Of a stretch of DNA of 64,000 nt, positions 15,791 to 23,807 are shown piece after piece. A model generated the notes under the pieces. It did not search any database, was not told where the DNA came from, and saw only the letters and a list, made by a program, of their open reading frames with translations. How positions within the stretch are numbered: position 1 is the first letter of the stretch; every line of letters begins with the position of its first letter. The translations under genes and the position numbers were made by a program. The DNA comes from Bacteroidota bacterium (GTDB lineage Bacteria > Bacteroidota > Bacteroidia > Bacteroidales > Porphyromonadaceae), in NCBI GenBank assembly GCA_023395395.1, contig JAEWZH010000006.1:1-64000 (forward strand). Direction: 5' to 3'.

Positions 15791-16990
15791 ATGTACGGAT
15801 CTATCAAGCAGCACCTCCAGAAGGAGCTACAAGACACGAAGGAGGCTGGTCTCTACAAAAATGAGAGAATCATCACCAGTGAGCAGTACGCCGAAATCAC
15901 TGTAAATCAGGATGGAAAGGAGCAACATGTACTCAACTTTTGCGCCAATAACTACCTTGGTCTATCCAATAATCCTCGACTAGTAAAGGCAGCCAAGGAT
16001 GCGATGGACGAGCGTGGCTTCGGACTCTCTTCTGTACGCTTTATTTGTGGTACGATGGACATCCACAAGGAGCTAGAGGATGCGATTAGCAAGTATTTCC
16101 ACACAGAGGATACCATATTGTATGCAGCTTGTTTTGACGCCAATGGCGGTGTATTTGAACCCATCATGGGCGCAGAGGATGCTATCATCAGCGATAGCCT
16201 CAACCACGCTTCTATCATCGATGGCGTAAGGCTATCTAAAGCTAAGCGCTATCGCTATGCCAATGGCAATATGGAGGAGCTGGAGCAGTGCCTCAAGGAG
16301 GCTCAGGAACAACGCTTCCGCATCATTGTCACCGACGGTGTATTCTCTATGGATGGCAATGTAGCACCTATGGATAAGATTTGCGCTCTAGCTGAGCAGT
16401 ATGATGCACTCGTGATGGTAGATGAGTGCCACTCTGCCGGTGTAGTAGGGCAGACTGGTCGAGGAGTAGCTGAGCAATTTGGGGTCTATGGCAAGATAGA
16501 TATCCACACAGGCACCCTAGGCAAGGCATTTGGTGGGGCAATTGGTGGTTTCACTACCGGTCGGAAGGAGATTATCGATTTGCTTCGCCAACGTAGCCGT
16601 CCCTATCTATTCTCCAACTCTCTACCTCCGGCAGTAGTGGGTGCAGGCATCGAGGTATTCAAAATGCTTGAGGAGAGCGACGAGCTACATACCAAGCTAA
16701 TGGGCAATGTAGAGCGCTTCCGCAGCAAGATGATTGCTCTTGGCTTTGACATCAAGCCTACCCAGAGCGCTATCTGTGCCGTAATGCTCTACGATGCGCC
16801 ATTGAGCCAGAGGTTTGCAGCACGCATGCAAGAGGAGGGGATCTTTGTCACTGGTTTCTACTACCCTGTGGTACCAAAGGGAGAAGCCCGTATCCGTGTA
16901 CAACTCTCTGCAGCGCACGAGGTAGAGCATATCGATCGTTGTGTGGCGGCCTTTGAAAAGGTAGGTCGTGAGCTAGGTGTGATAAGATAA
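15791..16990 (+). CDS. kbl: glycine C-acetyltransferase (2-amino-3-ketobutyrate CoA ligase)
   Basis: PLP enzyme that cleaves 2-amino-3-ketobutyrate with CoA to glycine and acetyl-CoA, completing threonine breakdown. The 399 residues are full length. Alpha-oxoamine synthase motifs: NFCANNYLGLSNNP near 50, GTMDIHKELE, DSLNHASIIDG near 135, TDGVFSMDGNVAP near 175, MVDECHSAGVVG near 208 and the PLP lysine in GTLGKAFGGAIGG near 243. Threonine dehydrogenase is not adjacent. Paralogous BioF/Spt enzymes share the fold, but the length and blocks fit Kbl best. Confidence 0.95.
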   Translation: MYGSIKQHLQKELQDTKEAGLYKNERIITSEQYAEITVNQDGKEQHVLNFCANNYLGLSNNPRLVKAAKDAMDERGFGLSSVRFICGTMDIHKELEDAISKYFHTEDTILYAACFDANGGVFEPIMGAEDAIISDSLNHASIIDGVRLSKAKRYRYANGNMEELEQCLKEAQEQRFRIIVTDGVFSMDGNVAPMDKICALAEQYDALVMVDECHSAGVVGQTGRGVAEQFGVYGKIDIHTGTLGKAFGGAIGGFTTGRKEIIDLLRQRSRPYLFSNSLPPAVVGAGIEVFKMLEESDELHTKLMGNVERFRSKMIALGFDIKPTQSAICAVMLYDAPLSQRFAARMQEEGIFVTGFYYPVVPKGEARIRVQLSAAHEVEHIDRCVAAFEKVGRELGVIR

Positions 16991-17001
16991 AGTAATTCGT
17001 G

Positions 17002-17041
17002 GGTGGTGGCAGATGGTTTACAAAGAACCCCTGTCACCACC
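17002..17041 (+). terminator. probable terminator of kbl
   Basis: GGTGGTGGCAG (17002-17012) pairs with CTGTCACCACC (17031-17041) with one G-U. The T-run is weak (TGCTCTTTAC), so efficiency is uncertain. Confidence 0.5.
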
Positions 17042-17054
17042 TGCTCTTTACTAG

Positions 17055-18233
17055 ATGAAGCTTAGACGCTACATACCCCTAGGCGTAGTGCTGGTGGCGA
17101 CCGCACTACTTTGGTTCAATTGGAACAGCTGGTTTGGAGATTTGCCCGAACCAGATTTTCAGTTGTCGTACAGCCCCGAGAGGCTTTTCATCACCACAGG
17201 GGAGGAAGGACTACGAGACCGATCTTTTAGTTGGGTAAGCGAAGGGGAGCGTCCCTTTACCTTTACCTTAGTCAAAGACTCCCTAGGGCATCGCTATGAC
17301 CCTAGCCACGAAGCCATCACGACTGGAGGTGGCACGACACATATTTACAACGTGAGGCTTAACAATCTTTCTGAGGGGACATACCGATACTATATCTCAT
17401 CTGAGGATGCGAGTGATACCATTTGGGGCGACTTTAAGATATACCCTGACGATGGCGATATTAACCTTATCTTCATCGGAGATGTCCAAGACAAAGGAGA
17501 ATCGGGAAGTCGAGCGTTTTTCCAAGAAATACACCGTAGGTTCCCCGATATGGACGGTTGGCTCTTAGTAGGAGATATGATTGAGCGACCACACAACCAA
17601 TGGTGGGACTTCTTCTATCATTCTATGGATGGTATCGCTCCAAGTACGGCTTTCATTCCCACCCCGGGGAATCACGAGTATGAGCTTGGTGGGCTTGGGT
17701 CACTTGGGAAGAGATTTGTCTCTACTTTCCCCATGCCACTTAATGGCAATAAATCAACCAATTATTTTGTCGATTACCCTACGGTACGGATAATTGCCCT
17801 TGAGACCAATAACCTCCTTTGGAATCTTTCCGAAAGCCGAAAATGGTTGGAGCAAAGCATAGAGGAGAACCCTACCCCCTTTGTTATTGTGATGGGACAC
17901 CATGGTGTTTTTTCTGTGCGGAAGTGGAGGATCAATCCTGTCATGAGGTACGGTATCAAACCGGTCCTTGAGGAGCATCAAGTAGATCTCATGCTCCAAG
18001 GTCACGATCACGCCTATAGCCGCGATGGAACGCCTCCAGATAGACCTATCTACATTACGATGAGTTCAAGTGCCAAACACTACCCTGTCGGGAATCCCTC
18101 TAACCATACGGTGTCCGACAGTGGTCAGCGATACTATAGTCATATAAGAATTATCCATGATACCCTCTATTTCAACACATATAGGGAAGATCATTCACTA
18201 CTAGACAGCTTTGAGCTACCTCGAAAGACATGA
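17055..18233 (+). CDS. exported metallophosphoesterase, purple-acid-phosphatase-like
   Basis: A 392-residue protein with an N-terminal membrane anchor or signal (about residues 5-22), a fibronectin-like beta domain (about 35-130) and a calcineurin-like phosphoesterase domain. Metal-binding motifs appear in order: FIGDVQD near 140, LLVGDMIE near 170, PGNHEYE near 205, VMGHHG near 280 and LQGHDHAYSRDG near 315. This matches purple acid phosphatases with a two-metal centre, acting outside the cytoplasm. It overlaps the coaA start (ATGA) and should be co-expressed with it. Substrate unknown. Confidence 0.85.
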   Translation: MKLRRYIPLGVVLVATALLWFNWNSWFGDLPEPDFQLSYSPERLFITTGEEGLRDRSFSWVSEGERPFTFTLVKDSLGHRYDPSHEAITTGGGTTHIYNVRLNNLSEGTYRYYISSEDASDTIWGDFKIYPDDGDINLIFIGDVQDKGESGSRAFFQEIHRRFPDMDGWLLVGDMIERPHNQWWDFFYHSMDGIAPSTAFIPTPGNHEYELGGLGSLGKRFVSTFPMPLNGNKSTNYFVDYPTVRIIALETNNLLWNLSESRKWLEQSIEENPTPFVIVMGHHGVFSVRKWRINPVMRYGIKPVLEEHQVDLMLQGHDHAYSRDGTPPDRPIYITMSSSAKHYPVGNPSNHTVSDSGQRYYSHIRIIHDTLYFNTYREDHSLLDSFELPRKT

Positions 18234-19162
18234 GTACATTCTCCCCTTTTCGCACCTTTTCCAGAGAGGAATGGAGTAGACTAGACAGTCATCCCGATTT
18301 CCCTTTTTCTCAGATAGATCTGACCAAGCTACAGTCTCTCAATGAACCTCTCACCGAATCGGATATTAGCGACATCTATCTGCCCCTCTGTCGATTGCTC
18401 CAAATCCATATCACGCACTTTAGAAGGCTTCATAATGAATATGATGAATTCTTCCATAAAGCGACCCACAACGTCCCCTATGTCATCGGTATAGCAGGTA
18501 GTGTAGCCGTTGGTAAAAGCACTACAGCACGTGTATTGCAGAAATTACTTTCGATGGAGGAGAGCCGACCCAAGGTGGAACTACTCACCACAGATGGTTT
18601 TCTCTACCCCAATGCCGTGCTGGAAGAGAAAGGGATTTTGGATAGAAAAGGATTTCCAGAGAGCTACGATGCACGCAGACTTATCAATTTCCTATTCAGC
18701 GTCAAAAGTGGTCGTAGATTGCTCGAAGTCCCCACCTATTCGCATCTCTACTACGACATCATACCCGATGAGATGCAGCTCATTGATCAGCCTGATATCC
18801 TTATCATAGAGGGAATCAACGTACTTCAGGGCGAAAGAAGCAATACTCGACGGCAGATTTTCGTCTCGGATTTCTTTGATTTCAGCATCTATGTCGATGC
18901 TCAGGAGTCGGATATTCGCCAGTGGTATATTGACAGATTTCTGAAACTACAGAGCACAGCCTTTGCAAATCCGGAGAGCTATTTTTATCGCTTCCATGAC
19001 CTTCCGCAAGAAGAGGCTATTGCTATTGCCAACGAAATTTGGGAAGACATCAACCTCAAAAACTTGGTGGAGAATATCGCCCCCACCAAATTTCGCTCTC
19101 ATCTCATCTTGGAGAAAGGTGAAGATCACTCCATGCGGGCAGTACGCCTACGGAAGGTCTAA
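18230..19162 (+). CDS. coaA: pantothenate kinase, type I
   Basis: Phosphorylates pantothenate, the first step of coenzyme A synthesis. The 310 residues contain IGIAGSVAVGKSTTARVLQ (Walker A near 88), LLTTDGFLYPN near 117, GFPESYD near 140, the PTYSHLYYDI block near 165 and DILIIEGINVLQ near 188. These are the hallmarks of the bacterial CoaA (PanK-I) form; many Bacteroidetes use CoaX instead. Its 3' end overlaps the opposing wbqC gene by 15 bases. Confidence 0.95.
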   Translation: MSTFSPFRTFSREEWSRLDSHPDFPFSQIDLTKLQSLNEPLTESDISDIYLPLCRLLQIHITHFRRLHNEYDEFFHKATHNVPYVIGIAGSVAVGKSTTARVLQKLLSMEESRPKVELLTTDGFLYPNAVLEEKGILDRKGFPESYDARRLINFLFSVKSGRRLLEVPTYSHLYYDIIPDEMQLIDQPDILIIEGINVLQGERSNTRRQIFVSDFFDFSIYVDAQESDIRQWYIDRFLKLQSTAFANPESYFYRFHDLPQEEAIAIANEIWEDINLKNLVENIAPTKFRSHLILEKGEDHSMRAVRLRKV

Positions 19163-19738
19163 TAGATATAATCGTCCTTCGGGGCCTAAATTGAGAAGTA
19201 AATCCATAGAAGAGAGGTGTGGCTGATAGCCATACCTCTTTTCAAATACCTGCCAATACCTTGGGAGCTGAGGCTCTGTTGCAATAAAGGTGGGGTCGAT
19301 ATATTCGGGATGAAAGCTATCCTCCACAAAGGAAATAGGTGGGGTATCAAAGCCCCAGATAGAGCAGAGGAGTACCAGCCACTGATGATTATAATTCGTC
19401 AGACGAGGCTCGCTATAAAAGAGAAGCTGTTGGATGCGGTCAGAGTAGTGCGCCCAGTAAGGCGAAGATTGGTAACTACTCCTTAATAGTTGCCACATTT
19501 TACAGCGCCAACTGCCATGCTCGGAAATCAAAATTTCCGAAGTCTGTGGTGAGGGGTAGCCAATCTTTTGCACTGGAATTGTAAAGATTTCTCTACCGTT
19601 GGCAGTTAACAACTCCGTACGATTACGAAAGCTCTGCTTGGTGTATTGCTCTCCGATATAGATGGTCGCTACCTCTCCTTTTGCTATCAGCCTAAGATAG
19701 TGGGTATTGGGAAGGAAAGCCGAGGGAAGTGAAATCAT
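19148..19738 (-). CDS. WbqC family protein
   Basis: A 196-residue protein with the start ISLPSAFLPNTHYLRLIA and core blocks YIGEQYTKQSFRNRTELLTANG and LTIPV-type EIFTIPVQKIGY typical of WbqC. These proteins often accompany polysaccharide or nucleotide-sugar genes, but in Bacteroidetes a copy is commonly linked to lepB. The reaction is not established. Last gene of the dapB-lepB unit; it overlaps the previous gene by four bases and the coaA end by 15. Confidence 0.85.
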   Translation of the reverse strand: MISLPSAFLPNTHYLRLIAKGEVATIYIGEQYTKQSFRNRTELLTANGREIFTIPVQKIGYPSPQTSEILISEHGSWRCKMWQLLRSSYQSSPYWAHYSDRIQQLLFYSEPRLTNYNHQWLVLLCSIWGFDTPPISFVEDSFHPEYIDPTFIATEPQLPRYWQVFEKRYGYQPHLSSMDLLLNLGPEGRLYLLDLP

Positions 19739-20064
19739 AACCTTAGTCTTCCGATTACCCTACCTCTGAGTTGGGTTGATGCCACTTGGATAGGTTCGCC
19801 TCCGACCTGCACTAAAAGGCTTTGCTCCCTTCGCTCCTTGTACTCTGCAGGGATTACCTCTCCTTCAGCCAACTCAATAAGCAACATATCTCCCTCCACT
19901 TGGGGTTCCGCCTGTATAGCGACAAAGAGCAGTGCTCTAGGCGACTCCACATAATAAGTCCCGAGGAAAAAGAACTTAAGCAAAAGCAAAAGCAAAGCGA
20001 GTAAGAGCAGCCAAGTCCATACCCAGCTACGCTCTTCACTACGCTTTGCTTTGTTAATACTCAT
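19735..20064 (-). CDS. small membrane protein with signal-peptidase-like tail
   Basis: The 109 residues start MSINKAKRSEERSWVW, with one strong membrane helix (about 17-37, leucine-rich). The soluble part contains VEGDMLLIEL, and the end GRVIGRLRL resembles the C-terminal beta strands of S26 signal peptidases, but the catalytic Ser and Lys motifs are absent. The gene lies between lepB and wbqC with near-overlapping ends. It may be a partner or degenerate paralog of LepB. The upstream frame to 20139 overlaps lepB and is not used. Confidence 0.6.
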   Translation of the reverse strand: MSINKAKRSEERSWVWTWLLLLALLLLLLKFFFLGTYYVESPRALLFVAIQAEPQVEGDMLLIELAEGEVIPAEYKERREQSLLVQVGGEPIQVASTQLRGRVIGRLRL

Positions 20065-20068
20065 TAGC

Positions 20069-21460
20069 TTATCGGGGCACTTTGAAGAAGCGATCCCAGC
20101 GCACACCACCCTTGTCCTTATCCCATGAGAGCCACACAAATAGAGGTTTTCCGACGATGTGATCCTCTGGCACTAGACCCCAACTTCGGGAGTCAAGACT
20201 ATTGTGCCTATTATCACCCATCATCCAATAGTAATCCATCTCGAAAGTATAAGTGTCTGTAGCTGCGCCATCTATATAGATAATACCCTCCTTGACCACC
20301 AGATCATGACCCTCATAATTGCGGATACAACGCTCGTAGAGGGGTAGATTAGCAGGCGTAAGCACTATTGTCGCTCCTGCCTTAGGAATCCAGATCGGCC
20401 CATAGTTATCTCTTGTCCATCCGGTAGACATATTGATTGGGAAGGTAAAGAACTGCTCAGGAGTAGGATCTGGTTCAATCGCAATACGCTTGACATGCGA
20501 ATGACGCTCTAGTCTACCTTTCATCTCCTTGGTAAGAGGGAAATGATAAATCGCCCCAGTAGGATAGGAAATTGTAGAATCTCCCTTAACCACTGTCTGA
20601 TTAGAGAGCAAAACCACATCGTCATTATTGATTCCCAGATCCTTTATCTCGTTTGGAGAAAAGAGATAACCATCGGTCTCCACAAAGTAATTATACTGAA
20701 GGTGCTCTGGATCCTTTAGCCTCTGTCCATTAATATAAAGCGCATTGTCTATGATCTGAAGAGAATCACCTGGCATACCTACTGCACGCTTCACATAATG
20801 GTCGCGCATGTCTACTGGTCGATAGACTACCTTCCCAAAAGTATTTTGATCCCTCCACACCCTTTCTCTACCATATTGCTTCACTAGCGTATAGTAGTCT
20901 AGATTGGTCTTCTTAAGCGCCTTAAGCGCCACCGTATCGCCTACAGGGAAGTTGAAGACCACTATATCGTACATCTTCACCTTACCCAATCCTTTGAGTC
21001 GCTTGTACGCCCACTGCGGTTTGTCTAAGTAAGCCTTGCCGCCTCCTGGAAATTGATTGTGCACCAACGGAAACGCTAAAGGGGTCATCGGCGATCTAGG
21101 ACCGTAGCTCAGTTTGCTAACGAAGAGGTGATCGCCAATCAAAGCGGTCTTTTCAAGTGAACCACTAGGAATCTTGAATTGCTGGAAGACAAAGAGATTG
21201 AGTGCGTGGACTATCAGTAGCACCACCACTAAGTCCTCCAACAACCCCATAGTTCCACGAACCAACGGACTCTTGGAATTCTTCCACCAATGCCAAGGAA
21301 CAAACTTGCTAACGTATATATCAAAAAATAGAGGGAGCAAAAGCAGTGCCCAAATACTTCTAGCCCAGATTGCAAATGCTATTACAATCACCGCCCAGAC
21401 CGCAAACTTAATCCAGTTGCCCTTAGAGACCGACTTCCAATCAATATTTCTCATATCCAT
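20069..21460 (-). CDS. lepB: signal peptidase I
   Basis: Membrane serine protease that removes signal peptides. The 463 residues include N-terminal membrane helices (about 17-45 and 72-92), the nucleophile in FKIPSGSLEKTALIGDHL near residue 97 (PSGSL instead of the usual PSGSM), the general-base lysine in HYVKRAVGMPGD near 228, and the C-terminal MMGDNRHNSLDSRSWG near 418. Long insertions between these boxes are typical of Bacteroidetes LepB. Part of the dapB-lepB-small protein-wbqC unit. Confidence 0.95.
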   Translation of the reverse strand: MDMRNIDWKSVSKGNWIKFAVWAVIVIAFAIWARSIWALLLLPLFFDIYVSKFVPWHWWKNSKSPLVRGTMGLLEDLVVVLLIVHALNLFVFQQFKIPSGSLEKTALIGDHLFVSKLSYGPRSPMTPLAFPLVHNQFPGGGKAYLDKPQWAYKRLKGLGKVKMYDIVVFNFPVGDTVALKALKKTNLDYYTLVKQYGRERVWRDQNTFGKVVYRPVDMRDHYVKRAVGMPGDSLQIIDNALYINGQRLKDPEHLQYNYFVETDGYLFSPNEIKDLGINNDDVVLLSNQTVVKGDSTISYPTGAIYHFPLTKEMKGRLERHSHVKRIAIEPDPTPEQFFTFPINMSTGWTRDNYGPIWIPKAGATIVLTPANLPLYERCIRNYEGHDLVVKEGIIYIDGAATDTYTFEMDYYWMMGDNRHNSLDSRSWGLVPEDHIVGKPLFVWLSWDKDKGGVRWDRFFKVPR

Positions 21461-21464
21461 TACC

Positions 21465-22184
21465 TCAATTCAGTGGAATCAAATCCTCCATACCGTAGAT
21501 GCCCTTCTTCCCCTGCACAAACTCTGCTGCTAGCACAGCACCCAGTGCTAAGGCAGCCCTACTCTTAGCCTCATGCTTTATCTCAATACTATCCTCCCCA
21601 CTCTCATATCTGACGGTGTGTGTACCAGGCACCTCATCCTCACGCACCGAGCGGATAAGCAACTGGTCTGCTCTATGCTCTGGAGCATCATCAGAGGAGA
21701 GATAAGCAAGTGTCTCCGACTTAGAAGCCAATTGCTCCACCATATCATCGGCTAGTGTAAGAGCTGTACCACTCGGATAGTCTAGCTTATGAATATGGTG
21801 TATCTCCTCCACCGTAGGTTCATAGCTTTGAAAATGATTCATCATACGTGCCAATTGGCGATTGATTTGCCTAAATAGATAGACGCCGACGCTAAAGTTG
21901 GAAGCATAAAATAGAGTACCATCGTACTTGTCCACCGCATGCACAGCCTCCGCCCAGTCCATCAACCAACCTGTAGTACCAGAGACGACGGGCACCCCGA
22001 CAGCCATCGCCTTAGTGATATTACCAAGCGCTGAATCAGGCTGTGTAAATTCTATCACCACATCACACTCAGGAAGTTCTCTCCACTCCGCATCTATCTT
22101 GCCAACAATCTGGTGACCACGAGAGAGCGCCACACGCTCAATCTCATGCCCCATACGACCATATCCTATCAAACAAATATTCAT
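21465..22184 (-). CDS. dapB: 4-hydroxy-tetrahydrodipicolinate reductase
   Basis: Reduces HTPA in the diaminopimelate/lysine pathway. The 239 residues show the Rossmann start CLIGYGRMGHEIE, VIEFTQPDSALGN, PVVSGTTGW, FYASNFSVGVYLF and the catalytic block EEIHHIHKLDYPSGTA with its paired histidines and lysine near 150. Size and motifs fit the shorter Bacteroidetes DapB. First gene of the leftward unit. Confidence 0.96.
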   Translation of the reverse strand: MNICLIGYGRMGHEIERVALSRGHQIVGKIDAEWRELPECDVVIEFTQPDSALGNITKAMAVGVPVVSGTTGWLMDWAEAVHAVDKYDGTLFYASNFSVGVYLFRQINRQLARMMNHFQSYEPTVEEIHHIHKLDYPSGTALTLADDMVEQLASKSETLAYLSSDDAPEHRADQLLIRSVREDEVPGTHTVRYESGEDSIEIKHEAKSRAALALGAVLAAEFVQGKKGIYGMEDLIPLN

Positions 22185-22215
22185 TTCACTATATACTCTT
22201 ATACATTGCTACCAA

Positions 22216-22249
22216 CAAAGATACCACTTTTGTACTAAGTGTAAACAAA
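22216..22249 (-). promoter_or_regulatory. promoter of the dapB-lepB unit
   Basis: Minus strand TATCTTTG (22216-22223) with TTTG at 22246-22249, a 22-base spacer. It lies beside array C. Confidence 0.6.
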
Positions 22250-22275
22250 AAGAAGTCGGTTACAATATAGAGAGA

Positions 22276-22363
22276 AGTTGTTTCTCTATAGAGAGAAAGT
22301 TATCTCTCTACTGAGAGAATGTCGTCTCTCTACTGAGAGAATGTTGTTTCTCTACTGAGGGAA
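22276..22363. repeat. 22-bp-period palindromic array C (four clear units)
   Basis: Cores begin at 22286 (CTATA), 22308, 22330 and 22352 (CTACT), exactly 22 apart. Arms are TTCTCTATAGAGAGAA in the first unit and TCTCTACTGAGAGA in the next. A weaker fifth unit reaches about 22385. It lies between the divergent promoters of dapB and rluB. Confidence 0.78.
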
Positions 22364-22433
22364 AGTTCTCTTGAGGTAGAGAGAGGCATTTTCTAACGCG
22401 TTCTATCTTGCCTCAATAGAGCACTCATTATTA

Positions 22434-22464
22434 TTGCTTTAATCTAATCTTTTCTGTAACTTTG
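22434..22464 (+). promoter_or_regulatory. promoter of the rluB-asnS run
   Basis: TTG (22434-22436) and TAACTTTG (22457-22464) with a 20-base spacer, about 50 bases before the rluB ATG. Confidence 0.7.
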
Positions 22465-22517
22465 TGGACAGAAGAAGTTGAAAGTACTATTTTTAATAGA
22501 GTTAATTCAGAACGTAT

Positions 22518-23792
22518 ATGGAATGGAACAAGATCCCGCCAAAAAAGCCACTCGCGACGAGTCGCAAGGAGAGCGGTGAGTGGAATGAGTATAGCCGTGA
22601 GGCTGGTGATACTTCCAGCAGTGCTTCTTACGATACCCCTCGTAGAAAACGCATCAGTGAAGAGGTTCCGGACAATGGAATCGATGGACAACCCAGACGT
22701 CGCCGTCGCATCAGTGAGATGCAGAGCGGTGGTGGTGTGGCTCAGCAGCCATACAAGCCAAAGGAAGATTATCGATTTGAGGGCGACAGTTATGGTGAAT
22801 ATCAGAGGGAGCGCACTGAACGTAGTGAACAGCAGACCTATTACAAAGAGCAATACAACCAAGTAAGGGAGGCTAAACGGCAGCGCTTTGGGCAAAACGT
22901 TGAAGGTAATCAAGAACGTACCCCTAGAAGCCACAACTTTGGTGAACGTCGTACCCAAGCTGGGGGACAACGTCAGAATAAAAAAGAAAGTGGCGGAAAA
23001 GGCTATGGAAATAAACCAAGGCGCCCCAATGAAAATCGTCCTCCGGTGTACGAACAAGAACCTATTGATATTTCAGAGGCTGTCCGTCTCAATAAGTTCC
23101 TCTCTAATGCGGGGATCTGTTCTCGTCGTGAAGCGGACGAGCTCATCAAGGTCGGGGCAGTGCTTGTCAATGGAATCGCAGTTACGGAATTAGGGACTAA
23201 GATTACTGCCCAAGATAGAGTAGAAGTCAATGGTCGTGAGGTGAAGCCTGAAAACAAGGTGTATGTACTCCTCAACAAGCCTCGTAATTGCGTGACGACC
23301 ACCGATGATCCGCAAGAGCGATTGACCGTGTCTCACCTCGTTAGAAATGCTTGTAAAGAGCGCATCTACCCTGTCGGCAGACTGGACAGAAATACCACAG
23401 GAGTGTTATTGCTCACTAATGATGGCGATCTTGCAGCAAAACTGGTACACCCCTCATTTAAGAAAAAGAAAATCTATCACGTGTGGCTAGACAGAGAAGT
23501 TACGCTCGAAGATATGCAGAAAATTGCTGACGGAGTGGAGCTAGAGGATGGTGAAATGCATGCCGATGCGATTAGCTACGTAACTGATGAAGATCTCACA
23601 CAAGTGGGTATTGAAATACACTCTGGGCGCAATAGAATTGTACGTCGAATATTCGAGCATCTAGGCTATCATGTAAAGAAGCTCGATAGAGTCTACTTCG
23701 CCGGATTGACCAAGAAAAATCTTGGTCGTGGGAAGTGGCGCTACCTCACTCAAGACGAGGTAAATGCGCTATTGATGGGTGCTTTTGAGTAA
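22518..23792 (+). CDS. rluB: 23S rRNA pseudouridine synthase B-like, with long basic N-terminal extension
   Basis: Isomerises a uridine in rRNA to pseudouridine. Residues 1-185 are a low-complexity extension rich in R, K, E, G, Q and N (for example PRRKRISEEV and QPRRRRRISEMQ). The S4 domain follows (about 188-250, RLNKFLSNAGICSRREADELI). The catalytic domain contains VYVLLNKPRNCVTTT, the aspartate in YPVGRLDRNTTGVLLLTNDG, and HSGRNRIVRRIFEHLGY. The extension is probably disordered and RNA-binding. RluE/RluF-like specificity cannot be excluded. Heads a rightward run reaching gcvT. Confidence 0.9.
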   Translation: MEWNKIPPKKPLATSRKESGEWNEYSREAGDTSSSASYDTPRRKRISEEVPDNGIDGQPRRRRRISEMQSGGGVAQQPYKPKEDYRFEGDSYGEYQRERTERSEQQTYYKEQYNQVREAKRQRFGQNVEGNQERTPRSHNFGERRTQAGGQRQNKKESGGKGYGNKPRRPNENRPPVYEQEPIDISEAVRLNKFLSNAGICSRREADELIKVGAVLVNGIAVTELGTKITAQDRVEVNGREVKPENKVYVLLNKPRNCVTTTDDPQERLTVSHLVRNACKERIYPVGRLDRNTTGVLLLTNDGDLAAKLVHPSFKKKKIYHVWLDREVTLEDMQKIADGVELEDGEMHADAISYVTDEDLTQVGIEIHSGRNRIVRRIFEHLGYHVKKLDRVYFAGLTKKNLGRGKWRYLTQDEVNALLMGAFE

Positions 23793-23807
23793 TTAAAGAC
23801 GGTACAG

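Noticed and set aside
20097..20118. possible frameshift joining lepB and the small downstream gene
   Set aside because: LepB is full length with its C-terminal motif and stop at 20069, and the small gene has its own ATG and membrane helix.
22431..23057. 208-codon frame antisense to the start of rluB
   Set aside because: Hydrophobic Thr/Leu-rich translation arises from the Arg/Gly/Gln-rich rluB extension read in reverse; no independent support.
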